Below are positions 7,506 through 15,620 of a stretch of DNA of 33,618 nt, one piece after another. Origin of the DNA: an uncultured Spartobacteria bacterium (GTDB lineage Bacteria > Verrucomicrobiota > Verrucomicrobiia > Chthoniobacterales > UBA6821). Every line of letters starts with the position of its first letter. Position 1 is the first letter of the stretch. A program made the position numbers and the translations under genes. The notes below the pieces were generated by a model, which was given only the letters and a program-made list of their open reading frames with translations, searched no databases and was not told the origin of the DNA. The stretch spans positions 1-33,618 of the forward strand of contig CAINEX010000111.1 of the NCBI GenBank assembly GCA_903847935.1. Direction: 5' to 3'.

Positions 7506-8563
7506 CGGGCGGAACTTGCCATTGGTTTTGCCGCGCAGAACACCCGGAATGTGAAGAGAATGGAGAAGCTTGTCAGAAGAGCTCCGAGTGCCATATGGGA
7601 GGTGGCCACATCGGCCGCCTTGTTACTCCAGATGGTGATTCCGCCAAGCAGGATTTGGAGGAGGATGGCCCCGACCCAGAGAAGGCTCCAAGAGCGGATC
7701 CAATGACCGAGAGGCGTGATGGCAACGGCACGAGCCGCCGTCATGATCACGACAAGCAGGAGAAGCACAGCCCCGGCGCGATGCATCAGTTGCAGGTAAA
7801 TCTGCAAGGCCGAAACAGGAGCGATCAGATCATGCGCGCGTTCCTCGTTAATCCGAGCCAAGGCAGAACTCGAGATGTCGGGAAGCACGGTTCCATATGC
7901 GGTCGGGAAATCACGGATGGCAAGCGGGGCATGTTGATGGCGAATAGTGGCAGCCACACCGAGTTGGAAGTAGGTGAGGAGCAATCCTGCAACAACAAGC
8001 CACCGCAGTGAAGCGGCGGAGTGATCGCCGAACCAACTTCCTGAGAGGAATCCTTTGCCTGTGACTGCTGTGATTATCAGAAGCAGTCCGAAGAAACTCT
8101 GGGCAAGCGCCGCATGGAAGATGCCGATCTGATCCTTGTAGAGGGTCACCCGTAAGCCACCCAGAACGCCCTGAGAGATCACGGCAAGGACTGCCAGCAA
8201 GGCGAGTCCCTTAACCCATCCGCGACGCTCTTTCCAGAAAGTCACGGCGGTCAGCAGTAAGGTGATCAAGCCGATACCACTGGCAAGAAGTCGGTGAGAA
8301 TGCTCCCAGAAAATCCCCCCCACCCACTTGGAGTATGGAAAGAGAAACATATTGTAGCCGTAGGTAGTGGGCCAGTCAGGTACCGACATGCCGGCTCCCT
8401 TTGAGGTAACGAGCCCCCCGACGACAATCAGGAAAAATGTCGCCACAGAACCGATCAAGGCGATCCGATGAACCAACCCGAGCGTATCGGCGGATGAGAG
8501 GGAAGCAGATTGCGGAAGTCTGCTCCTGGCTGTGCTTGCGGTTCCCACAATAACGACAGGCAA
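7502..8563 (-). CDS. ctaA: Heme A synthase (COX15/CtaA family)
   Basis: A 353-residue membrane enzyme that oxidises heme O to heme A. It shows about eight helices in two similar halves. Conserved features are the segment PDWPTTYGYN, the first heme ligands with their glutamate in FWEHSHRLLASG, a second histidine in GIFHAALAQS, and the C-terminal half histidines in LMHRAGAV and TSHMALGALL. The paired extracellular cysteines of the Bacillus CtaA type are absent, as in many Gram-negative and mitochondrial COX15 proteins. It lies directly after coxA (four-base gap) and overlaps ctaB by four bases. The first ~25 residues are polar and poorly conserved, so the start is slightly uncertain. Confidence 0.95.
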   Translation of the reverse strand: MPVVIVGTASTARSRLPQSASLSSADTLGLVHRIALIGSVATFFLIVVGGLVTSKGAGMSVPDWPTTYGYNMFLFPYSKWVGGIFWEHSHRLLASGIGLITLLLTAVTFWKERRGWVKGLALLAVLAVISQGVLGGLRVTLYKDQIGIFHAALAQSFFGLLLIITAVTGKGFLSGSWFGDHSAASLRWLVVAGLLLTYFQLGVAATIRHQHAPLAIRDFPTAYGTVLPDISSSALARINEERAHDLIAPVSALQIYLQLMHRAGAVLLLLVVIMTAARAVAITPLGHWIRSWSLLWVGAILLQILLGGITIWSNKAADVATSHMALGALLTSFSILFTFRVFCAAKPMASSAR

Positions 8564-8567
8564 GACC

Positions 8568-10355
8568 CTAGTGGGCTTCCAGCGTGACGTGGGCGGGGGC
8601 CTTTTCGTTCTGAGGGAGGAAGTCCCTCACCAATCCCGGTACGCTGTACTCGTATGGGCCATGATAGACAGTCGGTGTCACCGCGAAATTACCATGAGGG
8701 ATGGGATGAGAAACGGTCCATTCCAAGGTGGTTGAGTTCCAGGGATTGGCAGGTGCCTTGGGTCCGTTCCGCATGCTCCAGACGATATTCACCACGAAGG
8801 GAATGGTGGCAAGGCCGAGGCCCATCGCTCCAATCGTACAGATGACATTCAAGGGTTGAAGCTGTTTGAGGCAGTCGTAAACAGTCGGATCAGCAATACG
8901 GCGCATCATGCCCCCAAGGCCGAGATTATGCATTGGGAAGAAGGTCAGGTTGAAAAAGACAAAAGTCATCCAGAAATGGATCCAGCCGAGGGTATTGTTG
9001 AACATCCTGCCTGACATCTTGGGGAACCAGAAATAGACAGCGGCGAAAATCGCAAACATGCTTCCGCCGAAGAGGACGTAGTGGAAGTGAGCCACGATGA
9101 AGTAGGTGTGGTGGACGAAGAGATCGACCGGTGTCGAAGCCATGAAGATGCCACTCAGGCCACCGATGACGAACATCGACACGAAGGAAACGGCGAAGGC
9201 CATCGGGACCGTGTAATGGATCGATCCGCGCCAGATAGTACCCATCCAGTTGAAGGTTTTGATAGCGCTTGGAACAGCGATAACCATGGTTGAGACGGAG
9301 AATGCGGCGCTCAGTGTCAGGTTCATCCCGCTGACGTACATGTGGTGGCCCCAAACAATGAATCCAAGGAATCCAATCGAGATCATCGCCCATACCATCG
9401 CCTTGTAGCCGAAGACGGGTTTACGTGAGAATACCGAGAGAATCTCCGAGGTCAGTCCCATTGCGGGAAGGATCAGGATATAGACTTCCGGATGGCCGAA
9501 GAACCAAAAAAGATGCTGCCAAAGCAGGGGTTGCCCATAGCCGGTGGGACGGTAAAAGGTAGTACCAAAATTGAGATCAAAGATGATGAGCGCGGCAGCA
9601 GCGGAGAGAACAGGAATTGCCAGGATGAGGAGGATCGCCGTCAGGAAGATCGCCCAGACCGGGAGAGGCATCCTGAACATCGTCATTCCGGGGGCCCTCA
9701 TGGTAATGACCGTGGTGATGTAGTTCACCGCGCCGGTAATCGAGGAGAGGCCATTCACAAAAAGTGCCGCACACCAGAGACTCTGTCCCATCGGGGTCTG
9801 ATTGTAAGCAGCGACACTACTCAATGGGGCATATGCAGTCCATCCGGTTCCCGGAGCGCCTCCTGGCACCCAGAAGGAACTGAGCATGATGATTCCGGAG
9901 AGTGCAAAAAGCCAGTAACTGAGCTCATTGAGCGCTGGAAAGGCCATATCGCCGGCCCCAATCTTGAGAGGGATCAGGAAATTTCCGAACACGCCGATCA
10001 GTAGTGGCATCGCCACAAAAAAAACAAGGATCGTTCCGTGCATGGTGACGAGGACATTATACCCGCTAGGAATGATAGCACCCTCGTCATTGACGACTCC
10101 GTGCGGAAGAAGATGTCCGATGACAGGAATGGGATGGCCGGGGAAAGCCAATTGCCACCGCATGGCCAGTGCCATTGCCCCACCAAAAAGAAGAAAGAAA
10201 GTCGCCGACCAAAGAAACTGGAGTGCGATCATCTTGTGATCCGTATTCCAGAGATAATGCATGATGCCGGACTTCCCATGCCCATGGTCATCATGATGAC
10301 TGCCATCATGTGCGTCCACACTTGGGATGCCCTCTTGCGTAAGTGAAGCGCTCAT
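8568..10355 (-). CDS. coxA: Cytochrome c oxidase subunit I (A-type heme-copper oxidase)
   Basis: A 595-residue catalytic subunit that reduces oxygen to water and pumps protons. All metal ligands are visible: the low-spin heme histidine in VTMHGTILVFF, the CuB histidine and cross-linked tyrosine in FWFFGHPEVYILILP, the CuB pair in VWGHHMYVSGM, and the two heme ligands in HFHYVLFGG. The HPEVY glutamate and the lysine in VPSAIKTFNW mark the D and K proton channels of the A1 class. The His/Asp-rich N-terminus (HDGSHHDDHGHG) is likely cytoplasmic. It follows coxB by four bases. This intact enzyme contrasts with the histidine-free CcoN-like protein upstream in the same operon. Confidence 0.98.
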   Translation of the reverse strand: MSASLTQEGIPSVDAHDGSHHDDHGHGKSGIMHYLWNTDHKMIALQFLWSATFFLLFGGAMALAMRWQLAFPGHPIPVIGHLLPHGVVNDEGAIIPSGYNVLVTMHGTILVFFVAMPLLIGVFGNFLIPLKIGAGDMAFPALNELSYWLFALSGIIMLSSFWVPGGAPGTGWTAYAPLSSVAAYNQTPMGQSLWCAALFVNGLSSITGAVNYITTVITMRAPGMTMFRMPLPVWAIFLTAILLILAIPVLSAAAALIIFDLNFGTTFYRPTGYGQPLLWQHLFWFFGHPEVYILILPAMGLTSEILSVFSRKPVFGYKAMVWAMISIGFLGFIVWGHHMYVSGMNLTLSAAFSVSTMVIAVPSAIKTFNWMGTIWRGSIHYTVPMAFAVSFVSMFVIGGLSGIFMASTPVDLFVHHTYFIVAHFHYVLFGGSMFAIFAAVYFWFPKMSGRMFNNTLGWIHFWMTFVFFNLTFFPMHNLGLGGMMRRIADPTVYDCLKQLQPLNVICTIGAMGLGLATIPFVVNIVWSMRNGPKAPANPWNSTTLEWTVSHPIPHGNFAVTPTVYHGPYEYSVPGLVRDFLPQNEKAPAHVTLEAH

Positions 10356-10359
10356 AAAT

Positions 10360-11301
10360 TTATAGTGTAGTTCCAGCGATTGGGGCGGTCAAGTCGGTCG
10401 CTTTTACAGGGCTCGGCGCAGCAACGGAAGCAGTCGGAGCAGATGGAGTCGTCCCAGCATTCTTCTGCTGGCGAGGAGTGATCCAGCTTTGAAAATCTTT
10501 TTCGGACATAATATGGATGGGTGCCTTCATGTTGTAATGGCCAGTTCCACAGAGTTGGTTGCAGGCGAGTTGAAAATCGCCGGTCTGTGTGGCTTGGAAC
10601 CAAACCCATCCAATCGTACGACCCGGCACACAGTCCTGATAAATACGGAATTCCGGCACGTAAAAGGAATGGATCACATCCCGCGAGTGGAGCAAGACAT
10701 GGACAGGTCGACCGACCGGGATCACAAGATCCGTGCTGATGACATCTTGGGAGGTGAGTGGGTTGGACGGGTCGGTACCAAAAGGATTCTCAGGGGTGAT
10801 CTTACGGACATCCATCGGGGCTAGTTTTCCGCTAATGCCGGGGTAGCGCATCTGCCAACCGAACTGATAGCTGGAGACATCAATGGTGAGGGCGTTATCA
10901 GGGGCCGGCCGGTGGATCTCCTCCCAGACACGATTGCTGTAGATGGCAAGGGCCAGGAAAATAACAGTTGGCGCCGTGGTCCAGATGATCTCGAGAGTAT
11001 TGTTCCCGTGGCTGTAATGGGCTGGAACACCGGGGCGACGCCGATAAACAATGAGATAGTAAATGTAGGTCCCTTGGGTAACAACAAAGACCACGGCAGT
11101 AAGCCAGAAGATTATCTTGATAATGGAGTCGATCTGCAGCCCCGTGGTCGTCACACAGGGGGGGAGTCCATAAACATTTCCATTGCGCTGCTCGGCAAAG
11201 GCCCCGCCTCCCATCAAAATAGAAGCGAGAAAAACGCCTCCTGTCAGAAAGCGGGCAGCTATTTGTCTTGGGAGAAGCCGAGAAAGCACGGTGTTCATCA
11301 T
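10360..11301 (-). CDS. coxB: Cytochrome c oxidase subunit II (CuA subunit)
   Basis: A 313-residue subunit that accepts electrons at the binuclear CuA centre. A leader (about residues 17-37) and two helices (about 58-83 and 105-122) precede the periplasmic cupredoxin domain. The CuA ligands are His211 (VIHSFYVPEF) and Cys247, Cys251, His255 and Met258 in CNQLCGTGHYNM. The residue usually glutamate between the cysteines (CSELCG) is Gln249 here. A ~30-residue insertion (about 158-188) separates cupredoxin strands. A Pro/Ala/Thr-rich tail ends the protein, and no fused cytochrome c domain is present. Instead a separate cytochrome c gene overlaps its start by four bases. It is expected to be the entry point for electrons from the ACIII side. 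Confidence 0.96.
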   Translation of the reverse strand: MMNTVLSRLLPRQIAARFLTGGVFLASILMGGGAFAEQRNGNVYGLPPCVTTTGLQIDSIIKIIFWLTAVVFVVTQGTYIYYLIVYRRRPGVPAHYSHGNNTLEIIWTTAPTVIFLALAIYSNRVWEEIHRPAPDNALTIDVSSYQFGWQMRYPGISGKLAPMDVRKITPENPFGTDPSNPLTSQDVISTDLVIPVGRPVHVLLHSRDVIHSFYVPEFRIYQDCVPGRTIGWVWFQATQTGDFQLACNQLCGTGHYNMKAPIHIMSEKDFQSWITPRQQKNAGTTPSAPTASVAAPSPVKATDLTAPIAGTTL

Positions 11302-11942
11302 TTCTTAACCGGGGATGACCCAGGCACAGTTGCAGGTTTTATTGCTGGCATGGCCATCAATTGCTCTTGGGTATATGAATCCGTTGTGGCTGCAGTCTCT
11401 TTCCTGATTTGGGTCACAAAGTCCGGAGTGATGGCCGGCGCATTATTTCCCCAATCGGACCTGATGTAGGTAAGAATATCGGCAATCTGTTCATCAGAAA
11501 GCTGTTTCCAAGGCACCATGGCGTTGTTGTAAGCCTGCCCTTTCACCATAAAATGTCCCTGCAGGCCGTTGAGCACCAGCATCACCAGATGATTTTCGCC
11601 CATGTTCCCTTGGGAGAGCACGTACTCGCTTCCCACCAGAGGAGGAAATTGTCCGGCAACACCCATTCCCGTGGGTTGATGGCAGACCACGCAATTCTGG
11701 GTGTAGAGTCGCTTTCCGACGACCTTGGGATCCACAGGTGCTGCGGCCTGAGCGCCACCGCCTGCCCAATTGACGGCATTCGACTCGTAGACATCTTGGC
11801 GGAAGCCGCCGCTATTGAATGCCAGATAAAATCCCCCCCAGCAAAGCGACAGCATAAACGCGCCCACAAGCCACGGGGAGAGGGGGCGGTTTGTTTCCTC
11901 AGTTCCGTTCTCGTGCTGATGGATGTGATGATCGTGATTCAC
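11298..11942 (-). CDS. Membrane-anchored monoheme cytochrome c
   Basis: A 214-residue protein with a His-rich cytoplasmic start (HDHHIHQH, residues 3-10), one helix (about 24-43) and a periplasmic cytochrome c domain. The heme motif is CVVCH at residues 84-88. A methionine suitable as the sixth ligand occurs in NAMVPW (about residue 142), followed by LSDEQIADILTYIRSDWG, typical of class I cytochromes c. A ~50-residue Ala/Thr-rich tail extends beyond the fold. It lies 12 bases after the CcoO-like gene and overlaps coxB by four bases. It probably ferries electrons to the CuA site, replacing the cytochrome domain fused to CoxB in classical caa3 oxidases. That role is inferred from position. Confidence 0.9.
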   Translation of the reverse strand: MNHDHHIHQHENGTEETNRPLSPWLVGAFMLSLCWGGFYLAFNSGGFRQDVYESNAVNWAGGGAQAAAPVDPKVVGKRLYTQNCVVCHQPTGMGVAGQFPPLVGSEYVLSQGNMGENHLVMLVLNGLQGHFMVKGQAYNNAMVPWKQLSDEQIADILTYIRSDWGNNAPAITPDFVTQIRKETAATTDSYTQEQLMAMPAIKPATVPGSSPVKK

Positions 11943-11954
11943 GGCTTGTCTTGC

Positions 11955-12593
11955 TTATTTTGCTGGACCCGTCTTCTTGATGGGAGCCTCTGGCAATGGG
12001 TAATCATGTCGAAGCGAAAGGAGGTAGGCGACCAGGTTCTTTGCTTCGACAGTTGGGATAACCTCGTACCCCTCCTTGGGAGCATCTGCCCCGGTAAGAT
12101 CGAGTGCCTCGTCGGAACGCTGACCTTGGATCTTACGGACGAGGAACAAGTCACTGAAACATGGCATAAGCGACCCATCGCACACTGCGGAGGGGTGATA
12201 GAGGTGAACGAAGTGCCATTTGGCGTCGGGACGACGCACTCCGATGTTCGAGAGATCTTGTCCAAGGCGGCGTGATCCGAGAAAGGCTGTGCTATCACGC
12301 AAGTAGTCGCGGGCAACGGAAGGGCGGACCCCCCAACCACGTTCGACATCAGAGGAGGTGATGCTGGTCTGACGTACCTGCTGGCTATGGCAGGAGATGC
12401 AACCTTCCATCGCGTAGATGCGCTGACCTGCAATCGCTTGTCCTCCATAGACTGGAGGAAGTGTTCCGCCATTATCTGCATCGGCCACAGGCGTAAGACG
12501 TCCTAACTGAAGGGCAGGGTAAGCTACAAGGCCAAGCCAAGATGCCAGGAAGACCAGAAAGATACCACTCAACAATGTAGGGAGGCGATGCAT
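11955..12593 (-). CDS. CcoO/FixO-like monoheme cytochrome c
   Basis: A 212-residue membrane-anchored cytochrome resembling subunit II of cbb3 oxidases. Residues 3-30 (RLPTLLSGIFLVFLASWLGL) match the CcoO anchor. The heme motif CISCH lies at 65-69, followed by SQQVRQ. The distinctive stretch GSRRLGQDLSNIGVRRPDAK and the later GSLMPCF, with the probable methionine ligand, also follow the CcoO pattern. The start at 12593 replaces the track start at 12635 because it removes an overlap and leaves one base after the upstream stop. Unlike its CcoN-like partner it appears functional. No ccoP or complete cbb3 oxidase is present, so it probably serves the ACIII-caa3 chain rather than a separate cbb3 oxidase. 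Confidence 0.88.
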   Translation of the reverse strand: MHRLPTLLSGIFLVFLASWLGLVAYPALQLGRLTPVADADNGGTLPPVYGGQAIAGQRIYAMEGCISCHSQQVRQTSITSSDVERGWGVRPSVARDYLRDSTAFLGSRRLGQDLSNIGVRRPDAKWHFVHLYHPSAVCDGSLMPCFSDLFLVRKIQGQRSDEALDLTGADAPKEGYEVIPTVEAKNLVAYLLSLRHDYPLPEAPIKKTGPAK

Positions 12594-12594
12594 G

Positions 12595-14052
12595 TTATTT
12601 CCCGGTTTGTTTGTTGAGGAGATAATCCCCCGCAAGCGAGCGTGTGATGTTCACACCAAGGATGAGGGCAGCTATCAGCAGTAGTAATTGAGCCACGCAC
12701 TCCATCAGATGAAAGGGATAGGAGTAGGATGTGATGTTAAGGAAAGAGACGGTGGGATCAGTTAATGCAATGCCTGTGAAGAGTCCACCCAAGAGCATCA
12801 AGGCTATGAGCATGCCGAGACCCACCAAGGTAATGATATAGTGGCGTCCAGAGAGCGTGGAGCACCAGCACTCCCGCCCGAGAAGTTGGGGAAGCGCCTC
12901 ATAGAGGACACCAAAAAGCGGAAGGGAGACGGCACCGAGGATCCAGAGTTGGGCCTTTGCCTCAGTGAAGGCAGTAAACCGGACAACCCCGCTGAAATCG
13001 GGCAAAGAATCAAGTGCTCCGATCACACCCACCAGAACAAGCGCGTAGAGTCCCATGAGGAAGAAACGTACCGGAAAGTTCGACGAAACAATGGTTTCAT
13101 TGCGCGGCATCCCAAGAAGATTGATTGAGATGATGAAGACCGGGATCAGAAAAAGAACCCCGGCAACGACTCCCGCTGAAGTCATCCATGCAGGCACCGG
13201 CCCTCCAATCAGGCGGTCCATTCCATTCCATCCTCCGATGAGGAGGAGCATCCAGAAACCGAGGGTAGCCAAATGGCGACGATTCGGATTGCAGTCCAAT
13301 AGTCGAGGAAGCAGGGCATAAACCGATGCGAGCGCCACCGGCAACAGCCAAAGCGCGAGAAGGCTTCCACAATACCATGACTGGATAGGTCCTTGGGCGG
13401 ATGCCTGGATTGGTTTCCATACGAGGAGAAGATTGGCTGTGCCGTAGATCCAGGGGAAGCAACAGAAGGCAGCCACGAGATACCACTGGGCAACCTCTGC
13501 GCGTCCGGTTCTACGGCGATCGAAGAGCAGTATAGACCAGATTCCGATGAGCAGGAACGAGAGCAGCAGCATGGAGGAAGCCCAATGGGGGTACTCCAGC
13601 CACTCCACGCCGGTGCTATATCCGGCAAAAATGGCGAGTGTTCCCAGGAGTACTGCCAGATTCCAAAGGATCGTGGCACTAATAATTAGGGTCCTTAGAA
13701 GCATTCCCCCCAAGCCGTCTCCCTTGTCTCCACCGAGGGGACATCCGCAGAGTCGAGCCATCAGCCAGATGCCCGCAGCCATCGCGGCCTGCGTGGCCCA
13801 TCCGTAGAGCATGAGATCGCGTGCCATCGGCGCGAGCCGTCCATAATTCAGGAAGCTAATCCCTCCCAGGAATCCTGGCGCTATGAGCTTGATGGAGACA
13901 ATAAGAGAGAGGAGTGAAGCGATCACAAGCCAGTGAACTGCATTTCCGAAAAGGATAATCACCGGCAGGCGGACGGAGGCGTCGATGGAACGGTTATCTA
14001 CGGGCTTAAGTCCCGAATCCTTCTGCTGATTGGGAAGTGTGGCGTGGATCAT
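12595..14052 (-). CDS. CcoN-like heme-copper subunit I homologue lacking all metal ligands
   Basis: A 485-residue protein with about twelve to thirteen helices that follows the cbb3 subunit I (CcoN) layout and pairs with a CcoO-like gene. Compared with CcoN motifs recalled from the family, each ligand position is changed. GRLRPLHTN is GRLAPMARD here (residue 77 Ala). WYGHN is WYCGS (229 Gly). The HH pair in WAGPHH is WNGMDR (279-280 Asp-Arg). The HVH of the heme helix is KAQ (366-368). The tyrosine that cross-links to CuB is a glycine. Only six histidines remain in the whole protein, none at a ligand position. It therefore cannot bind hemes b/b3 and CuB in the normal way. The reading frame is intact and overlaps both neighbours tightly, so it is a maintained protein rather than a pseudogene. 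A structural role in joining ACIII, cytochromes and oxidase is inferred. Confidence 0.85.
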   Translation of the reverse strand: MIHATLPNQQKDSGLKPVDNRSIDASVRLPVIILFGNAVHWLVIASLLSLIVSIKLIAPGFLGGISFLNYGRLAPMARDLMLYGWATQAAMAAGIWLMARLCGCPLGGDKGDGLGGMLLRTLIISATILWNLAVLLGTLAIFAGYSTGVEWLEYPHWASSMLLLSFLLIGIWSILLFDRRRTGRAEVAQWYLVAAFCCFPWIYGTANLLLVWKPIQASAQGPIQSWYCGSLLALWLLPVALASVYALLPRLLDCNPNRRHLATLGFWMLLLIGGWNGMDRLIGGPVPAWMTSAGVVAGVLFLIPVFIISINLLGMPRNETIVSSNFPVRFFLMGLYALVLVGVIGALDSLPDFSGVVRFTAFTEAKAQLWILGAVSLPLFGVLYEALPQLLGRECWCSTLSGRHYIITLVGLGMLIALMLLGGLFTGIALTDPTVSFLNITSYSYPFHLMECVAQLLLLIAALILGVNITRSLAGDYLLNKQTGK

Positions 14053-14375
14053 GGTTGCTCCTTTGCTTCGGAGGCTTGGAGGGAAGGCAGCACTAATTCC
14101 ATGGCCCTCGTTATGGGAAGATGAACAACCCCCTTGGCCTTGTCATTCCACCCGTAGGTGGTGAGGGCTGTGGTGTCGGCACTTTGGAGTTCAGCTAGAT
14201 TCTTTGCACGGGCTACTGCGCGGTCCGCATCCTCGGAATCGGTGGCGGAAGCAGAGCGGTTAAGCCAGAGGCCTCCGAGTACCGCTGCAATCATCAAAAA
14301 AAGGACTCCTAGAAAAAGCAGAATGCCGATCGATGACCATGGTCTTTGCTGTATGGTTGTGTGATTGTGGCTCAT
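14049..14375 (-). CDS. Small single-helix membrane protein of the ACIII cluster
   Basis: A 108-residue protein. A short cytoplasmic start (SHNHTTIQQRPWS) leads to one helix (about residues 14-37). A charged periplasmic stretch follows, ending in the motif-like segment TYGWNDKAKGVVHLP and then ITRAMELVLP. I recall similar YGW-D-KGVV-IPI-RAMEL proteins next to respiratory genes of this group, but cannot name a family. There are no cysteines and no heme motif. It overlaps actF by one base and the CcoN-like gene by four, so it is tightly coupled to the junction between ACIII and the cbb3-like module. A small accessory or linker subunit is the likeliest role; that is inference. Confidence 0.78.
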   Translation of the reverse strand: MSHNHTTIQQRPWSSIGILLFLGVLFLMIAAVLGGLWLNRSASATDSEDADRAVARAKNLAELQSADTTALTTYGWNDKAKGVVHLPITRAMELVLPSLQASEAKEQP

Positions 14376-15604
14376 CAGTCGATGTAGTTGACAGTCTCTC
14401 CCAGACGAGGATCCCGAGGTGGCCAGAGGGGTGAATCACCAAGTCGTTTCAGGAAAACCGCCCCCAGCGTGCAACCGATGGCAAGGAGGGCGACGATATC
14501 AAGCACGGCGGGGTGAAATCCCTCCGGGTGAAGGACGGGAAGGACCATCGTGTAGACATCAAGCAGGTGCATGGCCAGGATCCATCCAGCAACAAGGCCC
14601 AGAAACCCGGCACTTGCTTTCGGCGCCCTAAAGAGCAGAAGGGCAAAGGGAACAAGGAAGTGGCCCACAACAAGGAGGACGCCAAGCGCTTTCCACGAAC
14701 CGTTTGTCCTGAGAGTATAGTAAGCGCTTTCCTCGGGAATATTCGCGTACCAGATTAGCATGTACTGAACAAAGGCAATCCAAGACCACAAGAGGGTGAA
14801 GGCAAGGAGGAGTTTGCCAAAGGCAAAGTTGTGCTGTGGGGTCAGGACGTCCTTCAGGTAACCCCCGGAGCGGAGTGCATTGGCAAGGAGGATAATCACA
14901 CAAAGGGCCGAGAGCACGGATCCAGCAAAGATATAGAGGCCCCAGATCGTCGAATTCCAGCGATAGTCGAGTCCCATGATCCAGTCGTAAGACCAGAACG
15001 TGAGGGTGATGGCTCCCACGGGGATCGTGAAGAAAGCGACCCGACGGTTGCGGATCGTGTGGATGGCATCCCCGTCGGCATCTTGTGCCAGCGAGTTGCG
15101 CCGCAGCATCCAGGCAACAGTGCAGAAGAGCAGGAAATAAAAGGCTGTCCGTACCCAGAAGAAATTCACATTCAGGTAGGCCGCCTTCTCTGCGAGTTCG
15201 TGATTATGTGCCGGGGACTGTGCCATCCAATTCCAGAGAAGGTCGGCTACGAAGAGCAGTGGTAGAAGGAGGAGCGTCAGGAGCGGGAACAGGCATGAGA
15301 TGTTCTCAAGTTGCCGACGGATGCCCACGCTCCAGGCAGCATCGACGGCATGATGGACCACTATCCAGAAGATGGATCCGATCAGGATCGTGAAGAAGAA
15401 ACAGCCGGCAAAGAGCCAGGAGAAAGCAAACTGCTTCGGATCACCGAGTCCAAGGATCAGGGCAAGGGTAAGAGAAGCCAAGGCTGTGATGCAGAGGCCG
15501 ACGAAGCGGCCTCCCACATGCTTGTAATCGAAGGTCTCGGCAGCCGGAAGCGGTCTGGGCGCCGAATGCACTTCAGCCAAGAGTGGTGGTTTCACGGTGC
15601 TCAT
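14375..15604 (-). CDS. actF: Alternative complex III subunit ActF (membrane subunit)
   Basis: A 409-residue integral membrane protein with about ten helices, one of the two large quinol-side membrane subunits of ACIII and related in fold to NrfD/PsrC. Recognisable family stretches are GSIFWIVVHHAVDAAWSV near the N-terminus, LTFWSYDWIMGLDYRWNSTI in the centre, and FVQYMLIWYANIPEESAYY. The start at Met 15604 (MSTVKPPLLAEVHS) is preferred to the track start at 15691, because the longer form would overlap actE by about 70 bases and adds only a polar Pro-rich extension. It is last in the actABCDEF order and overlaps the 108-aa gene by one base. Confidence 0.93.
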   Translation of the reverse strand: MSTVKPPLLAEVHSAPRPLPAAETFDYKHVGGRFVGLCITALASLTLALILGLGDPKQFAFSWLFAGCFFFTILIGSIFWIVVHHAVDAAWSVGIRRQLENISCLFPLLTLLLLPLLFVADLLWNWMAQSPAHNHELAEKAAYLNVNFFWVRTAFYFLLFCTVAWMLRRNSLAQDADGDAIHTIRNRRVAFFTIPVGAITLTFWSYDWIMGLDYRWNSTIWGLYIFAGSVLSALCVIILLANALRSGGYLKDVLTPQHNFAFGKLLLAFTLLWSWIAFVQYMLIWYANIPEESAYYTLRTNGSWKALGVLLVVGHFLVPFALLLFRAPKASAGFLGLVAGWILAMHLLDVYTMVLPVLHPEGFHPAVLDIVALLAIGCTLGAVFLKRLGDSPLWPPRDPRLGETVNYID

Positions 15605-15620
15605 CAGAGAGGTGTCGGTG

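Noticed and set aside
11409-12275. 288-aa + strand ORF, unusually long for a shadow
   Set aside because: It is antisense to the cytochrome c and CcoO-like genes, both of which carry correct heme motifs and fit the operon.
12595-14052. Reading the CcoN-like gene as a pseudogene
   Set aside because: The full-length frame has no stop or frameshift, membrane helices are kept, and it is coupled to both neighbours; only the ligand residues changed.
12595-14052. Reading the CcoN-like/CcoO-like pair as NorB/NorC nitric oxide reductase
   Set aside because: NorB also keeps the six histidines, and the partner follows the CcoO pattern (SQQVRQ, GSRRLGQDLSNIG) rather than NorC.
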